Source: Hemibagrus wyckioides (taxonomy: Eukaryota; Chordata; Actinopteri; Siluriformes; Bagridae). Taken from it: a stretch of 64,000 nt of DNA. Positions 49,201-60,770 of the stretch are shown here, piece after piece (position 1 is the first letter of the stretch; every line of letters begins with the position of its first letter). The stretch is from the NCBI RefSeq assembly GCF_019097595.1, contig NC_080717.1:27890376-27954375 (forward strand). Direction: 5' to 3'. Made by a program: the position numbers and the translations under genes. The notes beneath the pieces are model-generated. The model was not told where the DNA came from and ran no database searches. It worked only from the letters and a program-made list of their open reading frames with translations.

Positions 49201-51765
49201 AAAAGACACACTCAGTACATCTACAAAAGACACACTCAGTACATCTACAAAACACACACTCAGTACATCTACAAAACACACACTCAGTACATCTACAAAA
49301 CACACACTCAGAACATCTACAAAAGACACTCAGTACATCTACAAAACACACACTCAGTACATCTACAAAACACACACTCAGTACATCTACAAAACACACA
49401 CTCAGTACATCTACAAAACACACACTCAGTACATCTACAAAACACACACTCAGAACATCTACAAAAGACACTCAGTACATCTACAAAACACACACTCAGA
49501 ACATCTACAAAACACACACTCAGTACATCTACAAAACACACACTCAGAACATCTACAAAACACACACTCAGTACATCTACAAAACACACACTCAGTACAT
49601 CTACAAAACACACACTCAGAACATCTACAAAACACACACTCAGAACATCTACAAAACACACACTCAGAACATCTACAAAACACACACTCAGTACATCTAC
49701 AAAACACACACTCAGAACATCTACAAAAGACACTCAGTACATCTACAAAACACACACTCAGAACATCTACAAAACACACACTCAGTACATCTACAAAACA
49801 CACACTCAGTACATCTACAAAACACACTCAGAACATCTACAAATCACACACTCAGAACATCTACAAAACACACACTCAGTACATCTACAAAACACACACT
49901 CAGAACATCTACAAAACACACACTCAACATCTACAACACACACTCAGAACATCTACAAAACACACACTCAGAACATCTACAAAACACACACTCAACATCT
50001 ACAACACACACTCAGAACATCTACAAAAGACACACTCAGAACATCTACAAAAGACACTCAGTACATCTACAAAACACACACTCAGTACATCTACAAAACA
50101 CACACTCAGTACATCTACAAAACACACACTCAGTACATCTACAAAACACACACTCAGAACATCTACAAAACACACACTCAGTACATCTACAAAACACACT
50201 CAGAACATCTACAACACACACTCAGAACATCTACAAAACACACACTCAGAACATCTACAAAAGACACTCAGTACATCTACAAAACACACACTCAGTACAT
50301 CTACAAAACACACACTCAGAACATCTACAAATCACACACTCAGTACATCTACAAAACACACACTCCGAACATCTACAAAACACACACTCAGTACATCTAC
50401 AAAACACACACTCAGTACATCTACAAAACACACACTCAGTACATCTACAAAACACACTCAGAACATCTACAAATCACACACTCAGAACATCTACAAAACA
50501 CACACTCAGTACATCTACAAAACACACACTCAGTACATCTACAAAACACACACTCAGTACATCTACAAAACACACACTCAGTACATCTACAAAACACACA
50601 CTCAGTACATCTACAAAACACACTCAGAACATCTACAACACACACTCAGAACATCTACAAAACACACACTCAGAACATCTACAAAACACACACTCAGTAC
50701 ATCTACAAAACACACACTCAGTACATCTACAAAACACACACTCAGTACATCTACAAAACACACTCAGAACATCTACAAATCACACACTCAGAACATCTAC
50801 AAAACACACTCCGAACATCTACAAAAGACACTCAGTACATCTACAAAACACACACTCAGTACATCTACAAAACACACACTCAGAACATCTACAAAACACA
50901 CACTCAGTACATCTACAAAACACACACTCAGTACATCTACAAAACACACACTCAGTACATCTACAAAACACACACTCAGAACATCTACAAAAGACACTCA
51001 GTACATCTACAAAACACACACTCAGAACATCTACAAAACACACTCAGTACATCTACAAAACACACACTCAGAACATCTACAAAACACACTCAGAACATCT
51101 ACAAAACACACACTCAGTACATCTACAAAACACACACTCAGAACATCTACAAAACACACTCAGTACATCTACAAAACACACACTCAGTACATCTACAAAA
51201 CACACACTCAGAACATCTACAAAACACACTCAGTACATCTACAAAACACACACTCAGAACATCTACAAAACACACACTCCGAACATCTACAAAAGACACT
51301 CAGTACATCTACAAAACACACACTCAGAACATCTACAAAAGACACTCAGTACATCTACAAAACACACACTCAGAACATCTACAAAACACACACTCAGTAC
51401 ATCTACAAAAGACACTCAGTACATCTACAAAACACACACTCAGTACATCTACAAAACACACACTCAGTACATCTACAAAAGACACTCAGTACATCTACAA
51501 AAGACACACTCAGTACATCTACAAAACACACACTCAGTACATCTACAAAAGACACTCAGTACATCTACAAAACACACACTCAGTACATCTACAAAACACA
51601 CACTCAGTACATCTACAAAACACACACTCAGTACATCTACAAAACACACACTCAGTACATCTACAAAAGACACTCAGTACATCTACAAAACACACACTCA
51701 GAACATCTACAAAACACACACTCAGTACATCTACAAAACACACACTCAGTACATCTACAAAACAC

Positions 51766-52324
51766 ACACTCAGAACATCTACAAAACACACACTCAGAAC
51801 ATCTACAAAAGACACTCAGAACATCTACAAAACACACACTCAGAACATCTACAAAACACACACTCAGAACATCTACAAAACACACACTCAGAACATCTAC
51901 AAAACACACACTCAGAACATCTACAAAACACACACTCAGAACATCTACAAAAGACACTCAGAACATCTACAAAACACACACTCAGAACATCTACAAAAGA
52001 CACTCAGAACATCTACAAAACACACACTCAGAACATCTACAAAAGACACTCAGAACATCTACAAAACACACACTCAGAACATCTACAAAACACACACTCA
52101 GAACATCTACAAAAGACACTCAGAACATCTACAAAACACACACTCAGAACATCTACAAAACACACACTCAGAACATCTACAAAACACACACTCAGAACAT
52201 CTACAAAAGACACTCAGAACATCTACAAAACACACACTCAGAACATCTACAAAACACACACTCAGTACATCTACAAAAGACACTCAGTACATCTACAAAA
52301 CACACACTCAGAACATCTACAAAA
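51766..52324 (+). repeat. Intra-array duplicated block 1a
   Basis: A block rich in GAAC units whose pattern of 22- and 24-bp lengths is reproduced 3,319 bp downstream at 55,085-55,643. No length differences and only a few A/T changes at the GTAC/GAAC site (for example 52,008, 52,054 and 52,218). Confidence 0.88.
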
Positions 52325-54072
52325 CACACACTCAGTACATCTACAAAACACACACTCAGTACATCTACAAAACACACTCAGTAACATCTACAAAACACAC
52401 ACTCAGAACATCTACAAAACACACACTCAGTACATCTACAAAACACACACTCAGAACATCTACAAAACACACACTCAGTACATCTACAAAACACACACTC
52501 AGAACATCTACAAAACACACACTCAGTACATCTACAAAACACACACTCAGAACATCTACAAAACACACACTCAGAACATCTACAAAACACACACTCAGTA
52601 CATCTACAAAAGACACACTCAGAACATCTACAAAAGACACACTCAGAACATCTACAAAACACACACTCAGTACATCTACAAAAGACACACTCAGAACATC
52701 TACAAAACACACACTCAGAACATCTACAAAACACACACTCAGTACATCTACAAAACACACACTCAGAACATCTACAAAACACACACTCAGTACATCTACA
52801 AAACACACACTCAGTACATCTACAAAACACACTCAGTACATCTACAAAAGACACTCAGTACATCTACAAAACACACACTCAGTACATCTACAAAACACAC
52901 ACTCAGAACATCTACAAAACACACACTCAGAACATCTACAAAACACACACTCAGAACATCTACAAAACACACTCAGAACATCTACAAAACACACACTCAG
53001 AACATCTACAAAACACACACTCAGAACATCTACAAAAGACACTCAGTACATCTACAAAACACACACTCAGAACATCTACAAAAGACACTCAGTACATCTA
53101 CAAAACACACACTCAGAACATCTACAAAAGACACTCAGTACATCTACAAAAGACACTCAGTACATCTACAAAACACACACTCAGTACATCTACAAAACAC
53201 ACACTCAGTACATCTACAAAACACACACTCAGAACATCTACAAAAGACACTCAGTACATCTACAAAAGACACTCAGTACATCTACAAAACACACACTCAG
53301 TACATCTACAAAACACACTCAGAACATCTACAAATCACACACTCAGAACATCTACAAAACACACACTCAGTACATCTACAAAACACACACTCAGTACATC
53401 TACAAAACACACACTCAGTACATCTACAAAACACACTCAGAACATCTACAAAAGACACTAAGTACATCTACAAAACACACACTCAGAACATCTACAAAAC
53501 ACACTCAGTACATCTACAAAACACACACTCAGAACATCTACAAAAGACACTCAGTACATCTACAAAACACACACTCAGAACATCTACAAAACACACACTC
53601 AGTACATCTACAAAACACACACTCAGAACATCTACAAAACACACTCAGAACATCTACAAAACACACACTCAGTACATCTACAAAACACACACTCAGAACA
53701 TCTACAAAACACACTCAGTACATCTACAAAACACACACTCAGAACATCTACAAAAGACACTCAGTACATCTACAAAACACACACTCAGTACATCTACAAA
53801 ACACACACTCAGTACATCTACAAAACACACACTCAGTACATCTACAAAACACACTCAGAACATCTACAAATCACACACTCAGAACATCTACAAAACACAC
53901 ACTCAGTACATCTACAAAACACACACTCAGAACATCTACAAAACACACACTCAGAACATCTACAAAAGACACTCAGTACATCTACAAAAGACACTCAGTA
54001 CATCTACAAAACACACACTCAGTACATCTACAAAACACACACTCAGTACATCTACAAAACACACACTCAGTA

Positions 54073-54452
54073 CATCTACAAAACACACTCAGAACATCTA
54101 CAAATCACACACTCAGAACATCTACAAAACACACACTCAACATCTACAACACACACTCAGAACATCTACAAAAGACACTCAGTACATCTACAAAACACAC
54201 ACTCAGAACATCTACAAAACACACACTCAGAACATCTACAAAACACACACTCAGAACATCTACAAAACACACACTCAGAACATCTACAAAAGACACTCAG
54301 TACATCTACAAAACACACACTCAGTACATCTACAAAACACACACTCAGAACATCTACAAAAGACACTCAGTACATCTACAAAAGACACTCAGTACATCTA
54401 CAAAACACACACTCAGTACATCTACAAAACACACACTCAGTACATCTACAAA
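54073..54452 (+). repeat. Intra-array duplicated block 2a
   Basis: Includes the special AAATCACAC unit and a truncated CACTCAACATCTACAACAC unit. Matches 56,623-57,002 at a constant offset of 2,550 bp with one difference seen (CACACTC here, CACATTC at about 56,638). Confidence 0.9.
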
Positions 54453-55084
54453 ACACACACTCAGAACATCTACAAAAGACACTCAGTACATCTACAAAAC
54501 ACACACTCAGTACATCTACAAAACACACACTCAACATCTACAAAACACACACTCAGTACATCTACAAAACACACACTCAGAACATCTACAAAAGACACTC
54601 AGTACATCTACAAAACACACACTCAGTACATCTACAAAACACACACTCAGTACATCTACAAAACACACACTCAGAACATCTACAAATCACACACTCAGAA
54701 CATCTACAAAACACACACTCAGTACATCTACAAAAGACACTCAGTACATCTACAAAACACACACTCAGTACATCTACAAAACACACACTCAGTACATCTA
54801 CAAAAGACACTCAGTACATCTACAAAAGACACACTCAGTACATCTACAAAACACACACTCAGTACATCTACAAAAGACACTCAGTACATCTACAAAACAC
54901 ACACTCAGTACATCTACAAAAGACACTCAGTACATCTACAAAACACACACTCAGTACATCTACAAAACACACACTCAGTACATCTACAAAAGACACTCAG
55001 TACATCTACAAAACACACACTCAGAACATCTACAAAAGACACTCAGTACATCTACAAAACACACACTCAGTACATCTACAAAAC

Positions 55085-55643
55085 ACACTCAGAACATCTA
55101 CAAAACACACACTCAGAACATCTACAAAAGACACTCAGAACATCTACAAAACACACACTCAGAACATCTACAAAACACACACTCAGAACATCTACAAAAC
55201 ACACACTCAGAACATCTACAAAACACACACTCAGAACATCTACAAAACACACACTCAGAACATCTACAAAAGACACTCAGAACATCTACAAAACACACAC
55301 TCAGAACATCTACAAAAGACACTCAGTACATCTACAAAACACACACTCAGAACATCTACAAAAGACACTCAGTACATCTACAAAACACACACTCAGAACA
55401 TCTACAAAACACACACTCAGAACATCTACAAAAGACACTCAGAACATCTACAAAACACACACTCAGAACATCTACAAAACACACACTCAGAACATCTACA
55501 AAACACACACTCAGAACATCTACAAAAGACACTCAGTACATCTACAAAACACACACTCAGTACATCTACAAAACACACACTCAGTACATCTACAAAAGAC
55601 ACTCAGTACATCTACAAAACACACACTCAGAACATCTACAAAA
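55085..55643 (+). repeat. Intra-array duplicated block 1b
   Basis: Second copy of the block at 51,766. Within it 55,122-55,322 is identical to 51,803-52,003. Confidence 0.88.
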
Positions 55644-56622
55644 GACACTCAGTACATCTACAAAACACACACTCAGTACATCTACAAAACACACACTCAG
55701 AACATCTACAAAACACACACTCAGAACATCTACAAAACACACACTCAGAACATCTACAAAAGACACTCAGTACATCTACAAAACACACACTCAGAACATC
55801 TACAAAAGACACTCAGTACATCTACAAAACACACACTCAGAACATCTACAAAAGACACTCAGTACATCTACAAAAGACACTCAGTACATCTACAAAACAC
55901 ACACTCAGTACATCTACAAAACACACTCAGAACATCTACAAATCACACACTCAGAACATCTACAAAACACACACTCAGTACATCTACAAAACACACACTC
56001 AGAACATCTACAAAACACACACTCAACATCTACAACACACACTCAGAACATCTACAAAAGACACTCAGTACATCTACAAAACACACACTCAGAACATCTA
56101 CAAAAGACACTCAGTACATCTACAAAACACACACTCAGAACATCTACAAAAGACACTCAGTACATCTACAAAACACACACTCAGAACATCTACAAAACAC
56201 ACACTCAGTACATCTACAAAACACACACTCAGAACATCTACAAAACACACTCAGAACATCTACAAAACACACACTCAGTACATCTACAAAACACACACTC
56301 AGAACATCTACAAAAGACACTCAGTACATCTACAAAACACACACTCAGAACATCTACAAAAGACACTCAGTACATCTACAAAAGACACTCAGTACATCTA
56401 CAAAACACACACTCAGTACATCTACAAAACACACACTCAGTACATCTACAAAACACACTCAGAACATCTACAAATCACACACTCAGAACATCTACAAAAC
56501 ACACACTCAGTACATCTACAAAACACACACTCAGAACATCTACAAAACACACACTCAACATCTACAACACACTCAGACCATCTACAAAACACACACTCAA
56601 CATCTACAACACACACTCAGTA

Positions 56623-57002
56623 CATCTACAAAACACATTCAGAACATCTACAAATCACACACTCAGAACATCTACAAAACACACACTCAACATCTACAAC
56701 ACACACTCAGAACATCTACAAAAGACACTCAGTACATCTACAAAACACACACTCAGAACATCTACAAAACACACACTCAGAACATCTACAAAACACACAC
56801 TCAGAACATCTACAAAACACACACTCAGAACATCTACAAAAGACACTCAGTACATCTACAAAACACACACTCAGTACATCTACAAAACACACACTCAGAA
56901 CATCTACAAAAGACACTCAGTACATCTACAAAAGACACTCAGTACATCTACAAAACACACACTCAGTACATCTACAAAACACACACTCAGTACATCTACA
57001 AA
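56623..57002 (+). repeat. Intra-array duplicated block 2b
   Basis: Second copy of the block at 54,073, diverging after about 57,002 where a 22-bp GACACTC unit replaces a 24-bp unit. Confidence 0.9.
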
Positions 57003-57954
57003 AGACACTCAGTACATCTACAAAACACACACTCAGTACATCTACAAAACACACACTCAGAACATCTACAAAAGACACTCAGTACATCTACAAAACACAC
57101 ACTCAGTACATCTACAAAACACACACTCAGTACATCTACAAAACACACACTCAGTACATCTACAAAACACACACTCAACATCTACAACACACACTCAGAA
57201 CATCTACAAAACACACACTCAACATCTACAAAACACACACTCAGTACATCTACAAAACACACACTCAGAACATCTACAAAACACACACTCAGAACATCTA
57301 CAAAACACACACTCAACATCTACAAAACACACACTCAGAACATCTACAAAAGACACTCAGTACATCTACAAAACACACACTCAGTACATCTACAAAACAC
57401 ACACTCAGTACATCTACAAAACACACACTCAGTACATCTACAAAACACACACTCAACATCTACAACACACACTCAGAACATCTACAAAACACACACTCAA
57501 CATCTACAAAACACACACTCAGAACATCTACAAAACACACACTCAGTACATCTACAAAACACACACTCAACATCTACAACACACACTCAGAACATCTACA
57601 AAACACACACTCAGTACATCTACAAAACACACACTCAGTACATCTACAAAACACACACTCAACATCTACAACACACACTCAGTACATCTACAAAACACAC
57701 ACTCAGTACATCTACAAAACACACACTCAGTACATCTACAAAACACACACTCAGTACATCTACAAAACACACTCAGAACATCTACAAATCACACACTCAG
57801 TACATCTACAAAACACACACTCAGTACATCTACAAAACACACACTCAGTACATCTACAAAACACACACTCAGTACATCTACAAAACACACACTTCTACAA
57901 AACCGTTTCATAAATAAGTTTTTTCACATTCAAAAACATTCTAACAGACAATGA

Positions 57955-58175
57955 TTAGCTTCACACTCATAATACATTTTGTTTTATTATATTATTGTTT
58001 TAGAAAAGCTAGCTATATTGTTAGCATCAGTCAGTTAGTCAGTCAATAGCAATGCTAGCCTATACTTTCATGACACATGGTACATGTCTTTAATATGCTA
58101 GCATCCATAGACATTTTGCTAACAGTTTATGCTCAAAGTAATTGAAACATAATTTTAGTAATATGGAGTTGTTTC
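57955..58175. other. AT-rich flank of the array, no gene seen
   Basis: GCTA-rich unique-looking sequence with no feature recognised. Confidence 0.55.
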
Positions 58176-58339
58176 TTAATAATTTACCTGCACAACTGAG
58201 GTAAATTTAATGCAGATCTGAGGTAAAAATTCAACATTTCTTCCAGTTTTGTTTTGATTTACATCAAATGCTGTATAAAAGATGTAACAGCTATGTGGTA
58301 GCTATAGCTAAAGTTTTAGCCCTATAGTCATCTTTCCTG

Positions 58340-58352
58340 GTTGCCTAGCAAC
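58340..58352. promoter_or_regulatory. X-box-like motif, copy 1
   Basis: GTTGCCTAGCAAC is a perfect palindromic RFX-type X-box with a 1-bp spacer. No promoter or gene is visible nearby. Confidence 0.4.
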
Positions 58353-58515
58353 AGTGTATTCAGCACTTTTGCTACGAGGAGACATAATAAATCATCTAAA
58401 TAAATAATATTTGAGGTTAGTTAATATGTCTGAGGTAAATGTTGACATGTCTGTATGAAGGGTTTCAAAGCTATGTGGTAGCTAGCTACATTTTTAGCCT
58501 ACGTCATGTTTCACA

Positions 58516-58528
58516 GTTGCCTAGCAAC
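58516..58528. promoter_or_regulatory. X-box-like motif, copy 2
   Basis: Identical 13-mer in the second half of the tandem duplication. The motif is kept while much of the surrounding sequence has diverged. Confidence 0.4.
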
Positions 58529-58651
58529 AGCGTATTCATCATTTTAGCCACATGAACAGATTGTGTGTTTGGAGCTATAGCTTACAAATAATTTATCTTT
58601 TCAAGTGTCAAATCAACTATAGCAGAGAAATCTTAATGAGGAACGACAGAC

Positions 58652-58985
58652 ACTCACTGACCACTGTATTATGAACAACTGTCCACCTGCTCATTCATTC
58701 CTGAAACCAGGTATTGTTCATATCAAACATTAGAATGGAGGAAAAATGTGATCTCGGTGTCTTTGTAGGTGGCATGCATATCAGTATTGCAGAAATTGAT
58801 GATCTGAGACGTTCACACATCCAGCGAGCATCAGATCTGTGAGAAGAAACATCTCGTGGATGATGGAGATCTGAAGCCAGACTGGTTAGAGCTGACAGGA
58901 AGCCTGCTGTAGCTTAAATAATCACTCTTTACTATCATGATGAGCAGAAAAGCAGGGCACAAATCAGAGTGAGGGGATTTCAGCT
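58652..58985 (+). mobile_element. Fragment of a second Tc1-like family (transposase 5' part)
   Basis: Begins with end-like text CACTGACCACTGTATTATG and GTCCACCTGCTCATTCATTC, then ACACATCCAGCGAGCATCAG through AGACTGGTTAGAGCTGACAG and AATAATCACTCTTTACTATC to GATGAGCAGAAAAGC. I recognise this order as the DNA-binding (helix-turn-helix) half of a fish Tc1-type transposase, frameshifted and with stops. A weaker echo lies at 59,150-59,230. Different from the family at 4.09 kb. Confidence 0.6.
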
Positions 58986-58989
58986 GCTA

Positions 58990-59690
58990 CGAACAGCTGG
59001 ATAATGAAATACAGACTAGCCGCTAGTTTAGTTTTAGCAAAAACGACTTATTCACCCTTGTACTATACACCATACGCCACTTATAGTGTAACTGCTTTGT
59101 TTGTGGTGGAAAGTATTGTCAGTATAAAGTGGGAAGAAAAGCAAAAGATATCCAGTCAGAGACCTCTCGATGGTGACAGACCTCAGAGGCTACTGTAGCA
59201 TAATAATCACTGTTTACAATCTGAAAAGCAGGCACAAAGTCAGTTAGCGTATATTATTAGCTGCTATGAGACTAGCCGCTAGTATAGATTATAGTTCAGT
59301 TCGTTTTCCATGCTCGCTTATGGTGCCACTGCTTTGTTTGTGGTGGAAATTCTAGCCGATGTACTGAATGACTTTTTGTTGTACACCAGCAACATAACTA
59401 CAGACTTCCCCTCTCTCATGTTCTACTGCTTAAAAATCTTTCAGTGGATGAGAAAACACGGTTCGAATCTTAAACTTGTCTGACAGCTAACTTTAATTGA
59501 TAAAATTGTGCAATCATTTTACCGAAATGAAACATCAGGTTTTTGTATCCCTTTGTTCTTTCGTTCTTTGCGACCGACAGGAACCTGATTTTTCTACTCG
59601 AATGTTCCATTTTTAAAAGAGTTCCCTAATTATTATTAAAAACAGATATACAGGTTTGTCTCTAATGGGCCGTCTACACGTCTCCGTATC
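58990..59690. other. AT-rich intergenic DNA, no gene seen
   Basis: CAGCTGCTA, GACTAGCCGCTAGTTTAG and GTGGTGGAAA recur at about 58,985-59,110 and 59,255-59,350, suggesting another diverged local duplication. No gene. Confidence 0.55.
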
Positions 59691-60130
59691 TCCGTATTGC
59701 AAATAGAACAATGTTCCTGCACACTTCCTTCCATGTACACTGCATTCTCCCTCGAGTTAAGCTAGGCCAAAACCCAAACATTTCATTAGAGCGTTCGTCA
59801 ATTGATCAGACACGGCTTCAAACGGCGAACGCTTATTATTTTTCAAACACTCTGCCCATCCAGGCATAAACAGCCATGGCAACGAAGCCTCATTTAAACA
59901 CAATATTCATAAAGGTTATTAAATATAATAGCGCTGTCTAGTTAATGATTAGTGCTCATTAAACTGTCCTTCAAAAGATTTATTTTCGGCTCTTATTAGT
60001 TCATGACGGAATAATCACGGCTCAGGGAACAGATGCGAGCTGTTTAATTATTTTACGTGGTTGGTGAGAGCCCTGACGAGCGCCTCGAGCGTCCGAAGCC
60101 GAACTCAACCTGGAGTTCAGAAAGGACAGC
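59691..60130. other. Low-repeat island, possible conserved non-coding element
   Basis: Unique DNA with AACAGCCATGGCAACGAAGC (part-match to an X-box), TAGTTAATGATTAGTGC and GAGCGCCTCGAGCG. No exon seen. Conservation is only guessed. Confidence 0.3.
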
Positions 60131-60404
60131 TGAAAATAGAACGACGAGAGATTTAACAAACGAAAATAAAGTTGAGTTGCTATTTTAGAAATAATATTTT
60201 TTTTAAATAATAGCGGCTGTATTTATATAAATTATTATTATTTTACAGCTGGAACTAGAGGCAACAGATTCAGAGCAAGACTTTTATTTCCAAAGCGCAA
60301 AACAAACAAGATGCGACAACGACTCAAACTTGACCAAGACACACTGAAACACAGGAACTTAAATAGCATTAAAATAATTAGTGAAAATGTAAATCAGTGT
60401 GTAA
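60131..60404. other. AT-rich leader to the 36-bp minisatellite
   Basis: Contains AAAATAATAGCGG, TTATTATTATTTTAC and GAAACACAGGAACTTAAATA. Together with the repeat and the following stretch it may be a non-autonomous transposon with internal repeats, but I cannot define its ends. Confidence 0.35.
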
Positions 60405-60770
60405 GTATCCAAAACAGGAACTGGCAAAAAATATCGGAACAATCATGGAGCTAGATACTGGCAAAAGTATCGGAACAGCCACGAAGCTAGGAAGTGGCAA
60501 AAATATCAGAACAGCCACCAAGCTAGGAATTGGCAAAAAGTATCAGAACAATCATGGAGCTAGATACTGGCAAAAGTATCAGAATAGCCACGAAGCTAGG
60601 AATTGGCACAAAAAAAAAAAATATCGGAACAGCCACAAAGCTAAGAATTGCCAAAAATATTAAAATAACCATGAAGCTAGGATTTGGCAAAAGTATCGGA
60701 ACAATCACGAAGTTAGGAAGTGCAAACGTATCGGAACAGGCACAAAGCTAAGAATTGGCAAAAAATATTG
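60405..60770 (+). repeat. 36-bp minisatellite, about 10 units
   Basis: The unit contains GGAATTGGCAAAAAGTATC, then GGAACAGCCACGAAGCTA or the alternative AGAACAATCATGGAGCTA. Units alternate imperfectly between the two forms. A 36-bp period keeps frame, so an 88-codon frame with a 12-residue repeat (GKSIGTATKL-like) appears; it has no other support as a gene. Confidence 0.9.

Larger units (their letters stand above)
37246..57904 (+). repeat. Giant 22/24-bp minisatellite array (about 20.65 kb)
   Basis: An uninterrupted tandem array of roughly 900 units. The 24-bp unit is ACAAAA, a CACACACT core, then CAGTACATCT or CAGAACATCT. The 22-bp unit lacks one CA and most often carries ACAAAAGACACT. Fixed variable sites are GTAC versus GAAC, AAAAC versus AAAAG versus AAATC, and 22 versus 24 bp. 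Rare forms are CTCCGAAC, GACACTAAG, GACACCAAG, TACTTCT (42,808) and truncated CACTCAACATC units. The + strand has about one G per unit, so the minus strand is GT-rich. It resembles no telomeric, CRISPR or rRNA repeat. Long internal duplications show that it still rearranges or once did. Confidence 0.98.
37156..57954 (+). other. 6,932-codon stop-free frame, probably not a gene
   Basis: An ATG at 37,156 opens a frame that ends with TGA at 57,952-57,954. After about 30 codons it enters the tandem array and reads as three interchangeable octapeptides, HTLSTSTK, TQYIYKTH and HSVHLQNT, according to frame. Units of 22 bp shift the frame and units of 24 bp keep it, so the predicted protein changes dialect hundreds of times. 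The unit has no stop in any + frame. Five ACTAAG variants and one GTAACATC insertion would stop only one frame each, and all happen to be read out of that frame. There is no recognisable promoter, splice site, signal peptide or non-repeat domain. A mucin-like Ser/Thr-rich giant exon is the only coding alternative I considered, and constant frame drift argues against it. Confidence 0.9.
58279..58550 (+). repeat. Diverged tandem duplication (about 180 bp period)
   Basis: AGCTATGTGGTAGCTA, then TTTTAGCC, GTTGCCTAGCAACAG and CGTATTCA or TGTATTCA occur twice, at 58,289-58,371 and 58,469-58,549. The spacing is 180 bp at the start and 176 bp at the X-box. Confidence 0.85.

Noticed and set aside
37405..57181. 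Dozens of minus-strand cysteine-rich frames (CFVDVLSV and FCRCTECV repeats)
   Set aside because: They are reverse-strand shadows of the same array. Two of the three minus frames are open until a 22-bp unit shifts them to the frame with TAG in every unit.
37246..57904. CRISPR array
   Set aside because: Units abut with no unique spacers, the host appears to be a fish, and there are no cas genes.
37246..57904. Interstitial telomeric repeat
   Set aside because: The unit does not contain TTAGGG or its complement.
37156..57954. A giant secreted or mucin-like protein gene
   Set aside because: The frame drifts through three unrelated octapeptides because of 22-bp units, there is no proline, signal peptide, splice site or non-repeat domain, and the unit lacks stops in all + frames, which explains the length.
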